Positions 1 through 8,940 are shown, counted from the stretch's first letter. The stretch: DNA of 57,414 nucleotides from CAYMBP01 sp964388745 (GCA_964388745.1 CAYMBP010000006.1:1-57414); one strand, 5' to 3'. A program made the numbers and translations. Notes: generated by a model not told the origin, from the sequence alone.

Positions 1-392
1 ATGGAGAATATTCAGCTGGATATTGCTTTCTCTGCATGAAAAGTATCCTAGAAAGGCTTGGGCAGAATTACCTTAGCCATAGTTTAAGAGGTTATACTGT
101 CAATAGAGCGCACTACACTGCACGCTTTTTTTATCATTAATACAGTAGCATATATAAGCAATAATGGCAATTTCAAGGCAAATGCGACCCAAAAAACTAT
201 CAATTAGAAATAATTAATAATATATAAAAAAAGACGTCGTCTCTGAATGCATAAGCAGCCCATGTTGAACGCAGATTGCCAACTATCGCTTCATTTATAA
301 CACCACTTGATGACAATCACTTGATCTATTTTCTTTCATTATAATTAAGAAGCTTTTTTCAAGAATAAAAATAAAAACCTCTATCCAAAAAA
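1..392. other. Window-edge stretch without a supported gene
   Basis: No convincing gene is visible. A stop-free + strand stretch at positions 2-76 could be the last 24 codons of a gene entering from the left, but I recognise no family in it. The rest is AT-rich with short runs of A and T and only short reading frames on either strand. The minus-strand gene at 393-1157 ends at the right edge, so part of this stretch is its downstream region; I see no strong terminator hairpin. Confidence 0.4.
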
Positions 393-1157
393 TTAAACGA
401 TAACAAGCTTTTTAAATTCTTCAAAAACTTCTTCTGGCGTCTTGTTATCTGCAAGAATCGCATCAAGATCACGGCCTCGCGATTTAAAATGCTCCTTTAT
501 TAATAAACTTCCTTGCTGATAGACAGCAAACCGTTCTTTAATTACTTCAGGAACATCATCTTGGCGACGAATTAATTTTGCCTTACATGAATCACAGGTT
601 TGCTCTTTACTCAAGTTACTAACCGTATGGGGCCTTTGGCAAGATTTTTCAGAGCAAATCATTCGAGAAGAGAGACGATTCACAATGGTATCAGCCGAAA
701 GATTAAGCTCTACAACCTTAAATGTGTAGTCTGACGCACAATCAAGCAACATCTCATCAAGATCCTGTGCTTGTCCAACGGTTCGAGGATAACCATCTAA
801 AATAATTGGTGTACCATCTGCATTTTCTTTTAACCAATCTCTAACCATTGCTGAAATAATAGAATCTGGAACAAGGAGCCCCTTGTCCAAGCACTCTCTC
901 ATTTCTCGACCAATTGCATTATCTTTTTCTTTATAAATCCTGCATAAATTCCCTGTTGAAATAATTTTGAATCCAAGCTCTTGGGCTGCTTGAAGAGAAA
1001 CAGTCCCTTTTCCTCCTCCAGGAGGAGCTATAAACGTAATAAGGGTATGTGACAACTGACGCGACATAGCAGATTCTTTCTTATGAGGAGAAAATAAATA
1101 CTGATAGGTTACCACTGAAAAGAAAAAAACAATTAAAATTCCGATGATTTTTTTCAT
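393..1157 (-). CDS. adk: Adenylate kinase with N-terminal membrane anchor
   Basis: Adenylate kinase interconverts ATP + AMP and 2 ADP. The core matches the family: P-loop APPGGGKGT at residues 44-52 (the usual first Gly is Ala), DGYPRT at 121-126, and a long LID carrying a C-x4-C...C-x2-C zinc knuckle (Cys168, 173, 188, 191). The core is of normal size (about 220 residues). Unusually, it is preceded by a 30-residue extension: two lysines, then a hydrophobic segment (residues 4-22), with no clear signal-peptidase site, so a membrane anchor is more likely than a cleaved signal. Met31, just before the core, could be a second start giving an ordinary soluble enzyme (ATG at 1065-1067, weak GAAAG upstream). 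The first ATG also lacks a good ribosome site. The family call is firm; location is inferred. It is divergent from the secreted genes to its right. Confidence 0.9.
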   Translation of the reverse strand: MKKIIGILIVFFFSVVTYQYLFSPHKKESAMSRQLSHTLITFIAPPGGGKGTVSLQAAQELGFKIISTGNLCRIYKEKDNAIGREMRECLDKGLLVPDSIISAMVRDWLKENADGTPIILDGYPRTVGQAQDLDEMLLDCASDYTFKVVELNLSADTIVNRLSSRMICSEKSCQRPHTVSNLSKEQTCDSCKAKLIRRQDDVPEVIKERFAVYQQGSLLIKEHFKSRGRDLDAILADNKTPEEVFEEFKKLVIV

Positions 1158-1353
1158 AATAATTGTACCATTTTTCTAAAAATTAGTGAGTCCTTTGTGC
1201 AATGCCATAAGCTTAAGCTCTTGTCTCCTGTTATAGCATATAAATTAAAAAAGAGAAAAATAATATAATTAAGCATTGTACTGAGCTATCCATTAAGAGA
1301 TAAAAAGATAGGTTACGTTAATTCAAAAGTGACTAAAAGTCAAATTATGTTAT

Positions 1354-1359
1354 TATAAT
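1354..1359 (+). promoter_or_regulatory. Probable -10 box for the gene at 1402
   Basis: A perfect TATAAT lies 42 bp before the ATG at 1402. The -35 region is poor; GTGACT at 1329-1334 with a 19-bp spacer is the best candidate. The AAGGAG at 1370-1375 lies between the box and the start. Confidence 0.4.
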
Positions 1360-1401
1360 GAAAAAGTATAAGGAGTAATCTAAAAAATATAAGTGGTGCT
1401 A

Positions 1402-2520
1402 ATGAAGTTTTTTTTCTTGAACATTATTTTATGCTTTTATCTGACTTCAAGGCCTTCTCTCGTTTTATGTAAAGAAATACAGCTTTATCGCTCACTTCCT
1501 GAAGAATGGCTATCATTTGACACTTGGTCCCCTAAAAAGCAAAAAAAATTTTTTAATAAATATTGTTGCCATAGCTATCGATTCTTAATTGCCTATATGT
1601 TTCCCCAGAGTTCTTCTGAAATTAATAGAAATTTATGCTGTATTCAATTACCGAATAATCAATATCAAAAAAAAAATGTTTTAGTTGCAGGTTATCAGGC
1701 TTTAGGAAGCAATCATTATATTATTAAATTATATGATATTGATTCAGAAAATTTCGACGTTATTAAACAAATTAAAGTAAAGGCAAGTGAATGCATTTCT
1801 TTTGATTGTATAAAATATGCACAATTAACGGCACTTGCACTTAGTGATTGTGGAGTAATATACATTGCTGAATACTTTATTCGGTCCTGTTCATTTTGCC
1901 TGGGAAATATCAGTAGTTATGATGTAACAACCGATTCGCACAAACGCAACATTCATACAGTCTCATTACCTATAACGGCAATGGCTTGTATGCCTGGAAC
2001 ATATAAAACCTTAGCAATTTCATGTTGGAATAACTCTACGCATTTTGCACATATTGCTGATCAATACTCAAAAAAAGAAGTCTCTTTTCAAAAAGAGCCA
2101 ATTATTGAGCTTTGTTATACTGCAAACAAACAGTTAAGAGGAAGAGGTATAAAATACACTTATTCTATAACAAACCCTGAAATCATTAATGAGTTAGAAG
2201 AAAAATCTTGGAGTCTGCCTCATAACCGATTTATTCTTGTTAAGCGAGTAGGCTATTACCCCCTTAACCTTCAATGGTCTATCGTTGACGCAGACTCAAA
2301 ACCAAAAGATTCACTACTTGTAATTGCAGTTGCACTGCAAGTTTATGGATTGATTGAGCACCTTAATGGCAACATTGAAAAAGCAAAAAAGTTTATTCAT
2401 AAAAGTTATATTCCATTATTGCGAAAAATTCCTTTTCCTTGCACAACAATACAACAGCTCCTTGACCTTATTGATGCAGATGAAAACATAGTTGATCTAG
2501 GCATAGCTTATGGCGGTTAG
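1402..2520 (+). CDS. Secreted protein of unknown function
   Basis: About 372 residues beginning with a signal peptide (MKFFFLNIILCFY, then a polar stretch ending near Cys). I do not recognise a family. The mature part has many cysteines and short beta-rich segments with alternating hydrophobic residues (for example LVAGYQAL, YIIKLYDID), which could be a beta-propeller-like fold, but no repeat is clear enough to claim. An in-frame GTG lies 9 bp upstream (1393); the AAGGAG at 1370-1375 is 17 bases from the GTG and 26 from the ATG, so neither start is well placed. I prefer the ATG because it begins the signal peptide cleanly. The next gene, also secreted, follows 90 bp downstream and may be co-transcribed. 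Confidence 0.6.
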   Translation: MKFFFLNIILCFYLTSRPSLVLCKEIQLYRSLPEEWLSFDTWSPKKQKKFFNKYCCHSYRFLIAYMFPQSSSEINRNLCCIQLPNNQYQKKNVLVAGYQALGSNHYIIKLYDIDSENFDVIKQIKVKASECISFDCIKYAQLTALALSDCGVIYIAEYFIRSCSFCLGNISSYDVTTDSHKRNIHTVSLPITAMACMPGTYKTLAISCWNNSTHFAHIADQYSKKEVSFQKEPIIELCYTANKQLRGRGIKYTYSITNPEIINELEEKSWSLPHNRFILVKRVGYYPLNLQWSIVDADSKPKDSLLVIAVALQVYGLIEHLNGNIEKAKKFIHKSYIPLLRKIPFPCTTIQQLLDLIDADENIVDLGIAYGG

Positions 2521-2610
2521 CCTTATACAAAATAAAAGAACAATGAAGTAGGTATTATTTGAGCATTATTCCATTTTTCTAAAATACGATCAAGCAAAAG
2601 GAGATATCGT

Positions 2611-3570
2611 ATGTTTTATTTGCATATCTATTATGCTTTTCTTTTTTTTGGATATATTTGTGCTGTCAACAATCTTCAAGCACACCTTAATGGCCGCACG
2701 GGCAATTTTCCTATTGAGGTTGATAACACTTACTCTTTTTCTAATGGTGAATATGCTTTAGGGTATGTCAAATTTGAAAATGGATTTGACGTGCCAACAA
2801 ATGGCACGGTTATTCTTGGTGTTAATAAAATAGTAAATGGACCTATTAACTTTAATAATGGAACTATTATTTTAGAAAAAAATATTACCTTAGGAAATGA
2901 CGTTACCTTTAATGGAGATGGTTATATAAAAACAAATGGAAACACTATCTTTTTGCAGGGCCCGCTCAATCTTTTTGACAACTATTTTTTTTCTGATCAA
3001 GTTATTTTTAATGGCCTAGGCACAGGTTTTTTAGCCTGTAGAATTGGTTCTCATTTATTGATAACAGAAAACACGATAGCTTTTATTCATATGAATATAT
3101 TGCTTAACGCTGCCAATAGAATCGTTTTTAATGGTGTTGATGATAGGATTGTTGAATTATCACATGTTACATTAAGTATTATTTCTGGGGATTTTAATGT
3201 TGATCGCTTAAATATTGCAGGGATATGCTCTTTAGAAGGCCAGATACCAACTTATACGGTACTGGATACAGTTTTTGTTGGAGGAGGTGCTCGGTTAACT
3301 ATTGACACTTTTATGCAATTATCAACTCCGCAAATTATTTTAGATCAACGTGAAGCTGAAGTGGTATTATCAAATGCAACAATGGTATTTACAAATACTC
3401 CTACAACAGATTATGCAATTGATAGAGTAGGAAAGTTTTTTATCGAAGGCCAATCAATATTTAAAACATTAAATACTGAACTCATAGATGTTCATCCTGG
3501 AATAAAGTTATTAATAAGAAACGGCTCTCGCCTTGAATTAGAATCAGGCCTACATTTAAAAATTAATTAA
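2611..3570 (+). CDS. Secreted beta-helix-like protein
   Basis: 319 residues with a signal peptide (about residues 1-25, ending near LQAH) and a good ribosome site (AAAGGAGATATCGT before ATG). Residues 60-140 contain short repeating strands built on N-G-T/N motifs (NGTVILG, NNGTIILE, LGNDVTFNG, NGNTIFLQG), spaced 14-22 residues, the pattern of a right-handed parallel beta-helix as in autotransporter passenger and chlamydial Pmp-type proteins. No beta-barrel translocator is visible at the C-terminus, so it is more likely a free periplasmic or secreted protein, or part of a surface structure. The fold is inferred from the repeat pattern and the function is unknown. Confidence 0.65.
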   Translation: MFYLHIYYAFLFFGYICAVNNLQAHLNGRTGNFPIEVDNTYSFSNGEYALGYVKFENGFDVPTNGTVILGVNKIVNGPINFNNGTIILEKNITLGNDVTFNGDGYIKTNGNTIFLQGPLNLFDNYFFSDQVIFNGLGTGFLACRIGSHLLITENTIAFIHMNILLNAANRIVFNGVDDRIVELSHVTLSIISGDFNVDRLNIAGICSLEGQIPTYTVLDTVFVGGGARLTIDTFMQLSTPQIILDQREAEVVLSNATMVFTNTPTTDYAIDRVGKFFIEGQSIFKTLNTELIDVHPGIKLLIRNGSRLELESGLHLKIN

Positions 3571-3620
3571 TGATTTATCTTATACAAAGATACTAAAACA
3601 ATTTCACTTACACAAATATG

Positions 3621-3667
3621 TATGCTATACGAGTGAGTTCACTTTGTGAACTCACTCGTATAGCATA
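3621..3667. repeat. Perfect 22-bp inverted repeat with 3-base loop
   Basis: The arms 3621-3642 and 3646-3667 are perfectly complementary (22 of 22), separated by TTT. It lies 50 bp after the beta-helix gene and about 200 bp before pheT. It could act as a transcription terminator for the upstream operon, but no T-run follows on either strand and the arms are longer than those of the other terminators in this window. It may instead be a small palindromic repeat element. Confidence 0.85.
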
Positions 3668-3866
3668 TAAGAAAATACTTATGAACAAATAACCTGAACA
3701 ACCCTTAAAAAAATTTGCTCTAGTTAACAAAGCACCTGACGGACGTCACTTCAACCTGAAATGAATGTCAAGCTTCACTATTGACTCCTCTCTCATTCTG
3801 ATACAGAATAAAGTAATTGCTTGTTTATCACTAGTCTCATGCTCCTTTAGCGCTGGATTCACTTTT

Positions 3867-6221
3867 ATGAAATTATCACTTGCCTGGATTTTTGATCACA
3901 TTGATGCCGATTGGAAAAATTATAATATTGATGAGATTGTTACTCGATTTAATGCTGTAACAGCTGAAATAGAAGGCATTCATCCCTATGTTGCAGAACT
4001 TGAAAACATAGCATTCGCACGTATTGAGAGCAAAGAGAGTGACCGCTGTCAAATTCTTATTCCTGAATGGAATAAGGAGTACGACCTGCCCAATCGAGAA
4101 GATGCACAAGAAAAACAGTTTTTCATGGTAAAAAAAGAAAAACAACGCATCACTTGGGCAACACTTGCTGACTTCAAATTAGACAAGCTCGGCTTTATGC
4201 CAGCTTTTGATATCACTCTTGACCAAGCAAAAGGCTCGTGGAGAAAATTATTTGAAGCTGAAGACATTATCATAGATGTCGATAACAAATCAATTACCCA
4301 TCGACCAGATATGTGGGGACACCGAGGATTTGCACGAGAAATTGCTGCATTTATGGATTTATCATTTAAAGATTCATCCCAATTTTTAAGCGAACACACA
4401 ACTCGACAATTTGATAAAATTTCAGAATCAACACCAAAAAATCCGTTTATTATTGACAATCAAGCACCAAAAGAATGTGCACGTTTTTGTGGATTGTACC
4501 TGCCCTCTATTAAACAACGCCCATCATCATTACTTATAACAAGCCGCTTAATAAAAGTCGGATCTCGCCCTGTTAATGGAATTATTGATATCACAAACTA
4601 TGTGATGCTTGATTGGTCACAGCCTGTTCATGCATACGATGCATCTCGTATTACAAATCAAAAAATACTTATCCGCCATGCAAAAGAAAAAGAATCTCTT
4701 ACATTATTAGGAGACATTGAGTTACCACTAACCAACCATGATCTTGTGATTGCTGACAGCACTAAACCGCTTTGTCTTGCGGGTGTTAAAGGTGGAAAGT
4801 ATGACTCAATTTTACCAAGCACCACATCTATTTTTTTTGAAGCAGCAAACTTTGATGCAGCAACCGTCCGCCGTACAGCATTTCGCCATAAAACCAGAAC
4901 AGAGTCTTCTGCCCGCTTTGAAAAAACGCTCAATATTCACCAAACAGTTGAAGCAACCTTTAGATTTAAAAAATTGCTTGCAGATTGCAATATTGAAGCA
5001 AGCTTTTCTGATGAAATCATCGTAATAGGCAATACTCCTCAATCAACGACCATTACATTAAATCACCACTTTTTAGAAAGCCGATCTGGTATTCGCCTAG
5101 GCCATGAAGAAGTAGTTAATTCATTAACCAAACTAGGCTTCACAGTAAATGAGCAGAGTAAAGGGAATGACTATATATATAAAGTTAAAGTTCCTCCATA
5201 CCGAGCATCAAAAGATATAAAAACCAAAGAAGATATTTTAGAAGAGGTTGTTCGCTCATATGGTTTTGAAAAGATTCCTTTACACTTACCTCATATTTAC
5301 AGAAAACCTTTTGACACGACTTCTCTCACGCGATTAAGAAAAATTAAGCAATATTGGGCATACAGTGCCCACATGACAGAACAGCAAAATTATAGCTTGT
5401 ATGATGAAGCCTTTTTAGCTGAACATAATCTTAATCTTACATGTCCAATTGCCATTTTAAATCCCGTTTCTGAAAATATGCATCGCCTTATTAGCAGTCT
5501 AGTTCCCGGTTTACTTAAAAATGTACAAGAAAACCATGTACAAAAAGAACTCTCTTCTTTTTTTGAATGTGGACGAGTTTGGCAAGGAACTACTGAAGAG
5601 GTAAAAGAGCTTAAAGCTCTTGCCGGCATTGCTGTAAGCAAAACAGTATCACTCAACTTTTATGATTACAAACAACACCTTATCTCATTATTTAATTTAC
5701 TCAATCTTGATACTGATACATTAATCTGGCAACAAGAACAAGTTGCTCCTGCTAGTTGGTACACTCCTTATCAAACAGCTAGTATTCATCACCAAGGATT
5801 ACCTATTGGGCACCTTGGCAAAATAGACAATATTCTTCTTAATCAACTAGGCTTACCAAATGCTCATGGCTATATCTTTGAAGTCAACCTTGAACACTTA
5901 CTTTCAACTCCATACAAAAAACTTACAATGCAACCTCTTTCAAAATTTCAAGATACTTATTTTGATATTAGTCTATTAGTACCTCTACGCGTAACTACAG
6001 CATCACTTCATACGCTTTTTGAACAGACTGATGCAATAGTCACAAAAACAGAACTCGTTGACTTTTTTGAACGAGAAGAATGGGACGATGTTCGCTCTCT
6101 TACTTTTAGATTTTGGCTCAATCATAAAGAGCGTACATTAGAAAAAGATGAGATTGAAAACGTTCGGGCAAGCATTATTACTGTTGCTCAAGCTCATGGT
6201 GCAACCTTACGAGCAGTTTAG
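3867..6221 (+). CDS. pheT: Phenylalanyl-tRNA synthetase beta subunit
   Basis: The beta subunit pairs with PheS to charge tRNA-Phe. From Met at 3867 the protein is 784 residues, the usual bacterial size, and opens with MKLSLAWIFDHID like other PheT proteins; an in-frame ATG at 3765 would add 34 hydrophobic residues foreign to the family. Order: N-terminal B1 part, EMAP/OB-type tRNA-binding part (about 40-150), B3/B4 editing domain (about 200-370, with RPVNGIIDITNY and HAYDA), B5 domain (with the KEDILEEVVRSYGFEKIP region), catalytic-like core, and a C-terminal FDX-type anticodon-binding domain (about 690-784, beginning near SKFQDTYFDIS). No clear Shine-Dalgarno precedes either start. pheS is not adjacent, which is unusual since pheST is normally an operon. 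It leads the operon pheT-lspA-pgpA-like-comF. Confidence 0.93.
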   Translation: MKLSLAWIFDHIDADWKNYNIDEIVTRFNAVTAEIEGIHPYVAELENIAFARIESKESDRCQILIPEWNKEYDLPNREDAQEKQFFMVKKEKQRITWATLADFKLDKLGFMPAFDITLDQAKGSWRKLFEAEDIIIDVDNKSITHRPDMWGHRGFAREIAAFMDLSFKDSSQFLSEHTTRQFDKISESTPKNPFIIDNQAPKECARFCGLYLPSIKQRPSSLLITSRLIKVGSRPVNGIIDITNYVMLDWSQPVHAYDASRITNQKILIRHAKEKESLTLLGDIELPLTNHDLVIADSTKPLCLAGVKGGKYDSILPSTTSIFFEAANFDAATVRRTAFRHKTRTESSARFEKTLNIHQTVEATFRFKKLLADCNIEASFSDEIIVIGNTPQSTTITLNHHFLESRSGIRLGHEEVVNSLTKLGFTVNEQSKGNDYIYKVKVPPYRASKDIKTKEDILEEVVRSYGFEKIPLHLPHIYRKPFDTTSLTRLRKIKQYWAYSAHMTEQQNYSLYDEAFLAEHNLNLTCPIAILNPVSENMHRLISSLVPGLLKNVQENHVQKELSSFFECGRVWQGTTEEVKELKALAGIAVSKTVSLNFYDYKQHLISLFNLLNLDTDTLIWQQEQVAPASWYTPYQTASIHHQGLPIGHLGKIDNILLNQLGLPNAHGYIFEVNLEHLLSTPYKKLTMQPLSKFQDTYFDISLLVPLRVTTASLHTLFEQTDAIVTKTELVDFFEREEWDDVRSLTFRFWLNHKERTLEKDEIENVRASIITVAQAHGATLRAV

Positions 6222-6227
6222 GAAAAT

Positions 6228-6686
6228 ATGAATCGAAAATTACTTACCTATTCAAGCCTTTTTTTTACATGTTTACTTATTGATCGAATAACTAAGGCTT
6301 TTGCTGTATCTCATTTTAAAGAACAGGGGCTGACTCTTTTCCCAGGCTTTAATTTGACACTTATTTTTAATAGGGGTATTTCATGGGGCATGCTCAACTT
6401 TGAATCAACACCTAAATTCAGACTTTTAACACTTCTTATAATAAGTGTAGTTCTTGCTTTTTTATATTTTGCTGTGCAACACTATCAAAAAGATGAGTTC
6501 CTCTTAGGAGAAACTTTAGTTTTAACTGGAGCAATATCCAATATTATTGATCGATTTATCTACGGCGGTGTGGTTGACTTTATTCACATTTCATGGCCTT
6601 TACATTGGCCAGTATTTAACATCGCAGATAGTTTTATTGTTGTGGGTATCGGGTTAATCCTTTATAAACAATGGCGAACACTATGA
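6228..6686 (+). CDS. lspA: Lipoprotein signal peptidase (signal peptidase II)
   Basis: An inner-membrane aspartyl protease that removes signal peptides from diacylated prolipoproteins. 152 residues with four membrane segments, as expected. The family's conserved blocks are present: LIDRITK near residue 18, the NRG-x-SWG block at 48-54 (canonical N-x-G-x-xFG), NIIDRF with catalytic Asp108, and FNIADS with catalytic Asp134. It starts 6 bp after the pheT stop and its stop overlaps the next start (ATGA). Its presence implies lipoproteins; a possible substrate is the protease at 39739-41205, which has a Cys at the end of its signal segment. Confidence 0.95.
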   Translation: MNRKLLTYSSLFFTCLLIDRITKAFAVSHFKEQGLTLFPGFNLTLIFNRGISWGMLNFESTPKFRLLTLLIISVVLAFLYFAVQHYQKDEFLLGETLVLTGAISNIIDRFIYGGVVDFIHISWPLHWPVFNIADSFIVVGIGLILYKQWRTL

Positions 6687-7159
6687 ATATAAAAAACTAT
6701 TGCCTTATGATTGCAACATGTGGAAATATGGGCAATTTCCGTCTTGGAGGACTTCTCGCTTCATTACTTGCCTACCCTATTATTTTTGGAATGAAAGCTC
6801 TCTACTGGATTGATCCTCACCTTGCAAGTATTGTCACAACAGTTTTAATCTTTATCTCCCTAGTCATTGTTCATATTGCAGTCAATACTATCTCAGAAGA
6901 AGATACTTCCATGATTGTTATTGACCGAGTTGTCGGGCTATCACTAGCATTTATGTATGTTCCTTTTACCTTCAAATTTATACTTGTTGGTTTCATTTTT
7001 TTTCACTTACTTTATAACCTTTACCCAATTATCATTGAAAATAGTCTGAACCTTAATGTTGAATCTTTACCCTCTTTGCTCTCTGTCAGCAGCGCAAGTA
7101 TCTTATCTGGTATTAGTGTTCAGCTCTTTTTTAGACTTATGATGTGGATAGTGCACTAA
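6683..7159 (+). CDS. PgpA-like phosphatidylglycerophosphatase, divergent
   Basis: A roughly 158-residue membrane protein with several hydrophobic segments. Two features resemble PgpA, which removes the 3-phosphate from phosphatidylglycerol phosphate: an N-terminal G-N-F-R-L-GG-LLASL-x-AYP block where PgpA has its P-G-T-x-G-S-L-x-A-x-P block, and EEDTSMIVIDRVVG where PgpA has the D-P-x-x-IV-x-DE-x-VG block. The acidic residue after the conserved Asp is Arg here and the GT-x-GS residues are changed, so activity is uncertain. I chose the ATG at 6683, which overlaps the lspA stop in the ATGA arrangement; an in-frame ATG at 6671 would lie inside lspA. The call rests on pattern similarity only. Confidence 0.55.
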   Translation: MNIKNYCLMIATCGNMGNFRLGGLLASLLAYPIIFGMKALYWIDPHLASIVTTVLIFISLVIVHIAVNTISEEDTSMIVIDRVVGLSLAFMYVPFTFKFILVGFIFFHLLYNLYPIIIENSLNLNVESLPSLLSVSSASILSGISVQLFFRLMMWIVH

Positions 7160-7162
7160 TTT

Positions 7163-7822
7163 ATGTTACAATCATTTTTTAAAGAAGCCTTGCATCTCAT
7201 TTTTCCTCCTCAATGCCATACATGCAAAAAACCACTACTAACACAGACAATCTGTCTCTCTTGTCACGAAATGATAACTCCTATTGCAACAGGCTCATAC
7301 TCACTAACCAAAAGCAAACAATTAAGTGTCTATGCCCTTGGTCATTATGAAACAACGCTCAAAAAGCTTATATTAAAAAAATTGATTTCTGATGATAAAG
7401 CAGCTTATATCATAGGTCATCTTATGGCCGAAGGCTTTCCGTTTGAACAAGCAAAACCAGATTTTTTATTACCAGTTCCTTTACACTGGAAACGCTATGC
7501 ACAAAGAGGATATAATCAATCTGTTGAAATTGCTCGTGTTATTGGCAAGCAGCATAACATTCCTGTTTTGCCTTTAATTATGAGGAAAAAAGCAACATTA
7601 TTTCAAAGCAGCCTTTCAAAAGAAGAGCGTTTTTCAAACATGCAGGAAGCCTTCTCTTTTAATCCATGGTATAAAAAAAGCAAATCTCTTATTGCCAATA
7701 AAAAAATTGTGTTAATCGATGACCTCTGCACTACAGGCTCCACACTTGTTCGCTGCGCACAAAAGCTACTCCCTCTTAAGCCTAAGTCAATTATAGGTCT
7801 TGTTGCAGCTCGGGCACCATAA
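7163..7822 (+). CDS. comF: ComF/GntX-family phosphoribosyltransferase-like protein
   Basis: 219 residues, typical of the ComF family. An N-terminal zinc knuckle (Cys18, Cys21, Cys31, Cys34) is followed by a type I phosphoribosyltransferase fold. The conserved LPVPLHWKRYAQRGYNQ block is at about residues 101-117, and the PRPP-binding loop VLIDDLCTTGSTL is near 186-198. In transformable bacteria ComF takes part in single-stranded DNA uptake; in others its role is unclear. It starts 3 bp after the preceding gene, so it is translated from the pheT operon. Its last 32 bp overlap the 3' end of the convergent lptC-like gene, so both C-termini are encoded by the same DNA. Confidence 0.88.
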   Translation: MLQSFFKEALHLIFPPQCHTCKKPLLTQTICLSCHEMITPIATGSYSLTKSKQLSVYALGHYETTLKKLILKKLISDDKAAYIIGHLMAEGFPFEQAKPDFLLPVPLHWKRYAQRGYNQSVEIARVIGKQHNIPVLPLIMRKKATLFQSSLSKEERFSNMQEAFSFNPWYKKSKSLIANKKIVLIDDLCTTGSTLVRCAQKLLPLKPKSIIGLVAARAP

Positions 7823-8306
7823 ATTCCGCTTCAACAAAAGAATCAAAATGAATTTTTTTATCAGAAGTAGTTAAACAAAAAGAGCCTGCTTGCTGCTGAC
7901 CGTATAGGTGCGTAATCAAAACTGGCTCATCTGAAATAACTTTACCACTATTAAAATCTCCAATAAGAGATACCCCTTCAATCTTCATATCATTATAATT
8001 TAAATGCACTCCCCCATGCATCACCACCTTATTCTCCGTTTGAAAAAAATCAGCATAACCAGCAGATAAAAAAAATGGACCCTCTTTACTTTGATCTACC
8101 CAGACAATCTCAAGTTTAAAATTTCTCATACGAGCAAAGGGGGAAGACTCACCCGTTAAAATAACACTTTTTGCATCTTTTTCTTCTTGATACACTTGCG
8201 AAAAATGACTAAATAAAAAATACATACTTACAAATACAAACATTAAACAAAATGAGCAGCCAAGAACTGCACCAAACAGCTCTCTATAATTATTTGGTGC
8301 TACCAT
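7791..8306 (-). CDS. lptC: LptC-like LPS-export periplasmic protein
   Basis: LptC is a bitopic inner-membrane protein that passes LPS from LptBFG to LptA. From the ATG at 8304-8306 the protein is 171 residues: a short cytoplasmic tail, one membrane segment (about 10-33) and a beta-rich periplasmic domain whose pattern fits the family, for example NKVVMHGGVHLNY. Similarity is modest, but position supports the call: it follows kdsC and overlaps its end by 17 bp, as in many Gram-negative bacteria (kdsC-lptC-lptA-lptB). lptA and lptB do not follow here. A longer frame reaching 8372 would run deep inside kdsC and add residues unlike the family. Confidence 0.65.
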   Translation of the reverse strand: MVAPNNYRELFGAVLGCSFCLMFVFVSMYFLFSHFSQVYQEEKDAKSVILTGESSPFARMRNFKLEIVWVDQSKEGPFFLSAGYADFFQTENKVVMHGGVHLNYNDMKIEGVSLIGDFNSGKVISDEPVLITHLYGQQQAGSFCLTTSDKKIHFDSFVEAEFMVPELQQDL

Positions 8307-8940
8307 AATCTGACACAACGTCTGATTGTCTTGTATGTTCTTTGATATTTTCTGTGCCAAGTGATTTGGCAATCAAGCTTTGAGCATAGTGTTTATTTTG
8401 GATATAAAGCAAAAAATCAATAAATAATCTAAGGGCATGATGTCCACCATGCCGAGGAATAATAATATCTGCATCAGACTGAATATAGAAGGGAGTATTT
8501 TGAGGAACAACGAATAACATATCGCTCATTGCCTCTTTCACTTGCCAATCAATAAGATCATCACCAAACATAACTACTTGATGCAAGTCAAGATTATAAG
8601 TCTTCATTAATGAATTAATTGCTTGCGGTTTTTCTATACATTTTTGAAAACAGAGATCATGAGGAATTTGAAGAGCTGACCCTCGCACCAACAAAGAATT
8701 ATGTTCTTTGCCACTCATTAAACTAATCATTAATCCTTGACGCATCGCCATTATAATACCATATCCATCAAGAAGGGAAAAATGGCGCCCTTCTTCGTTT
8801 TCATGTGTTGTATAAATGTGACCATCGGTCAAGGATCCATCAACATCACATACTATGAGTTTTACTTTTTTAAGCTTTTGTACAAGCGGCCTATTGTTTA
8901 AGTGTTGAATAAACCAATCACGCTCATATTGTGCATCCAT
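8290..8940 (-). CDS. kdsC: 3-deoxy-D-manno-octulosonate 8-phosphate phosphatase
   Basis: A HAD-family enzyme that dephosphorylates KDO-8-phosphate to KDO, the sugar linking lipid A to the core. Motif I is CDVDGSLTDG (Asp32 nucleophile, Asp34), motif II MSGKEHNSLLVR, motif III GDDLIDWQV, and the KdsC-type tail has RHGGHHALR. The protein has about 20 extra residues before motif I and a tail of about 30 after the core, making 216 rather than the usual 170-190. A strong ribosome site (AAGGAGG) lies before the ATG at 8940. KdsB, which acts next on free KDO, is at the other end of the window (54801). Confidence 0.88.
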   Translation of the reverse strand: MDAQYERDWFIQHLNNRPLVQKLKKVKLIVCDVDGSLTDGHIYTTHENEEGRHFSLLDGYGIIMAMRQGLMISLMSGKEHNSLLVRGSALQIPHDLCFQKCIEKPQAINSLMKTYNLDLHQVVMFGDDLIDWQVKEAMSDMLFVVPQNTPFYIQSDADIIIPRHGGHHALRLFIDFLLYIQNKHYAQSLIAKSLGTENIKEHTRQSDVVSDYGSTK

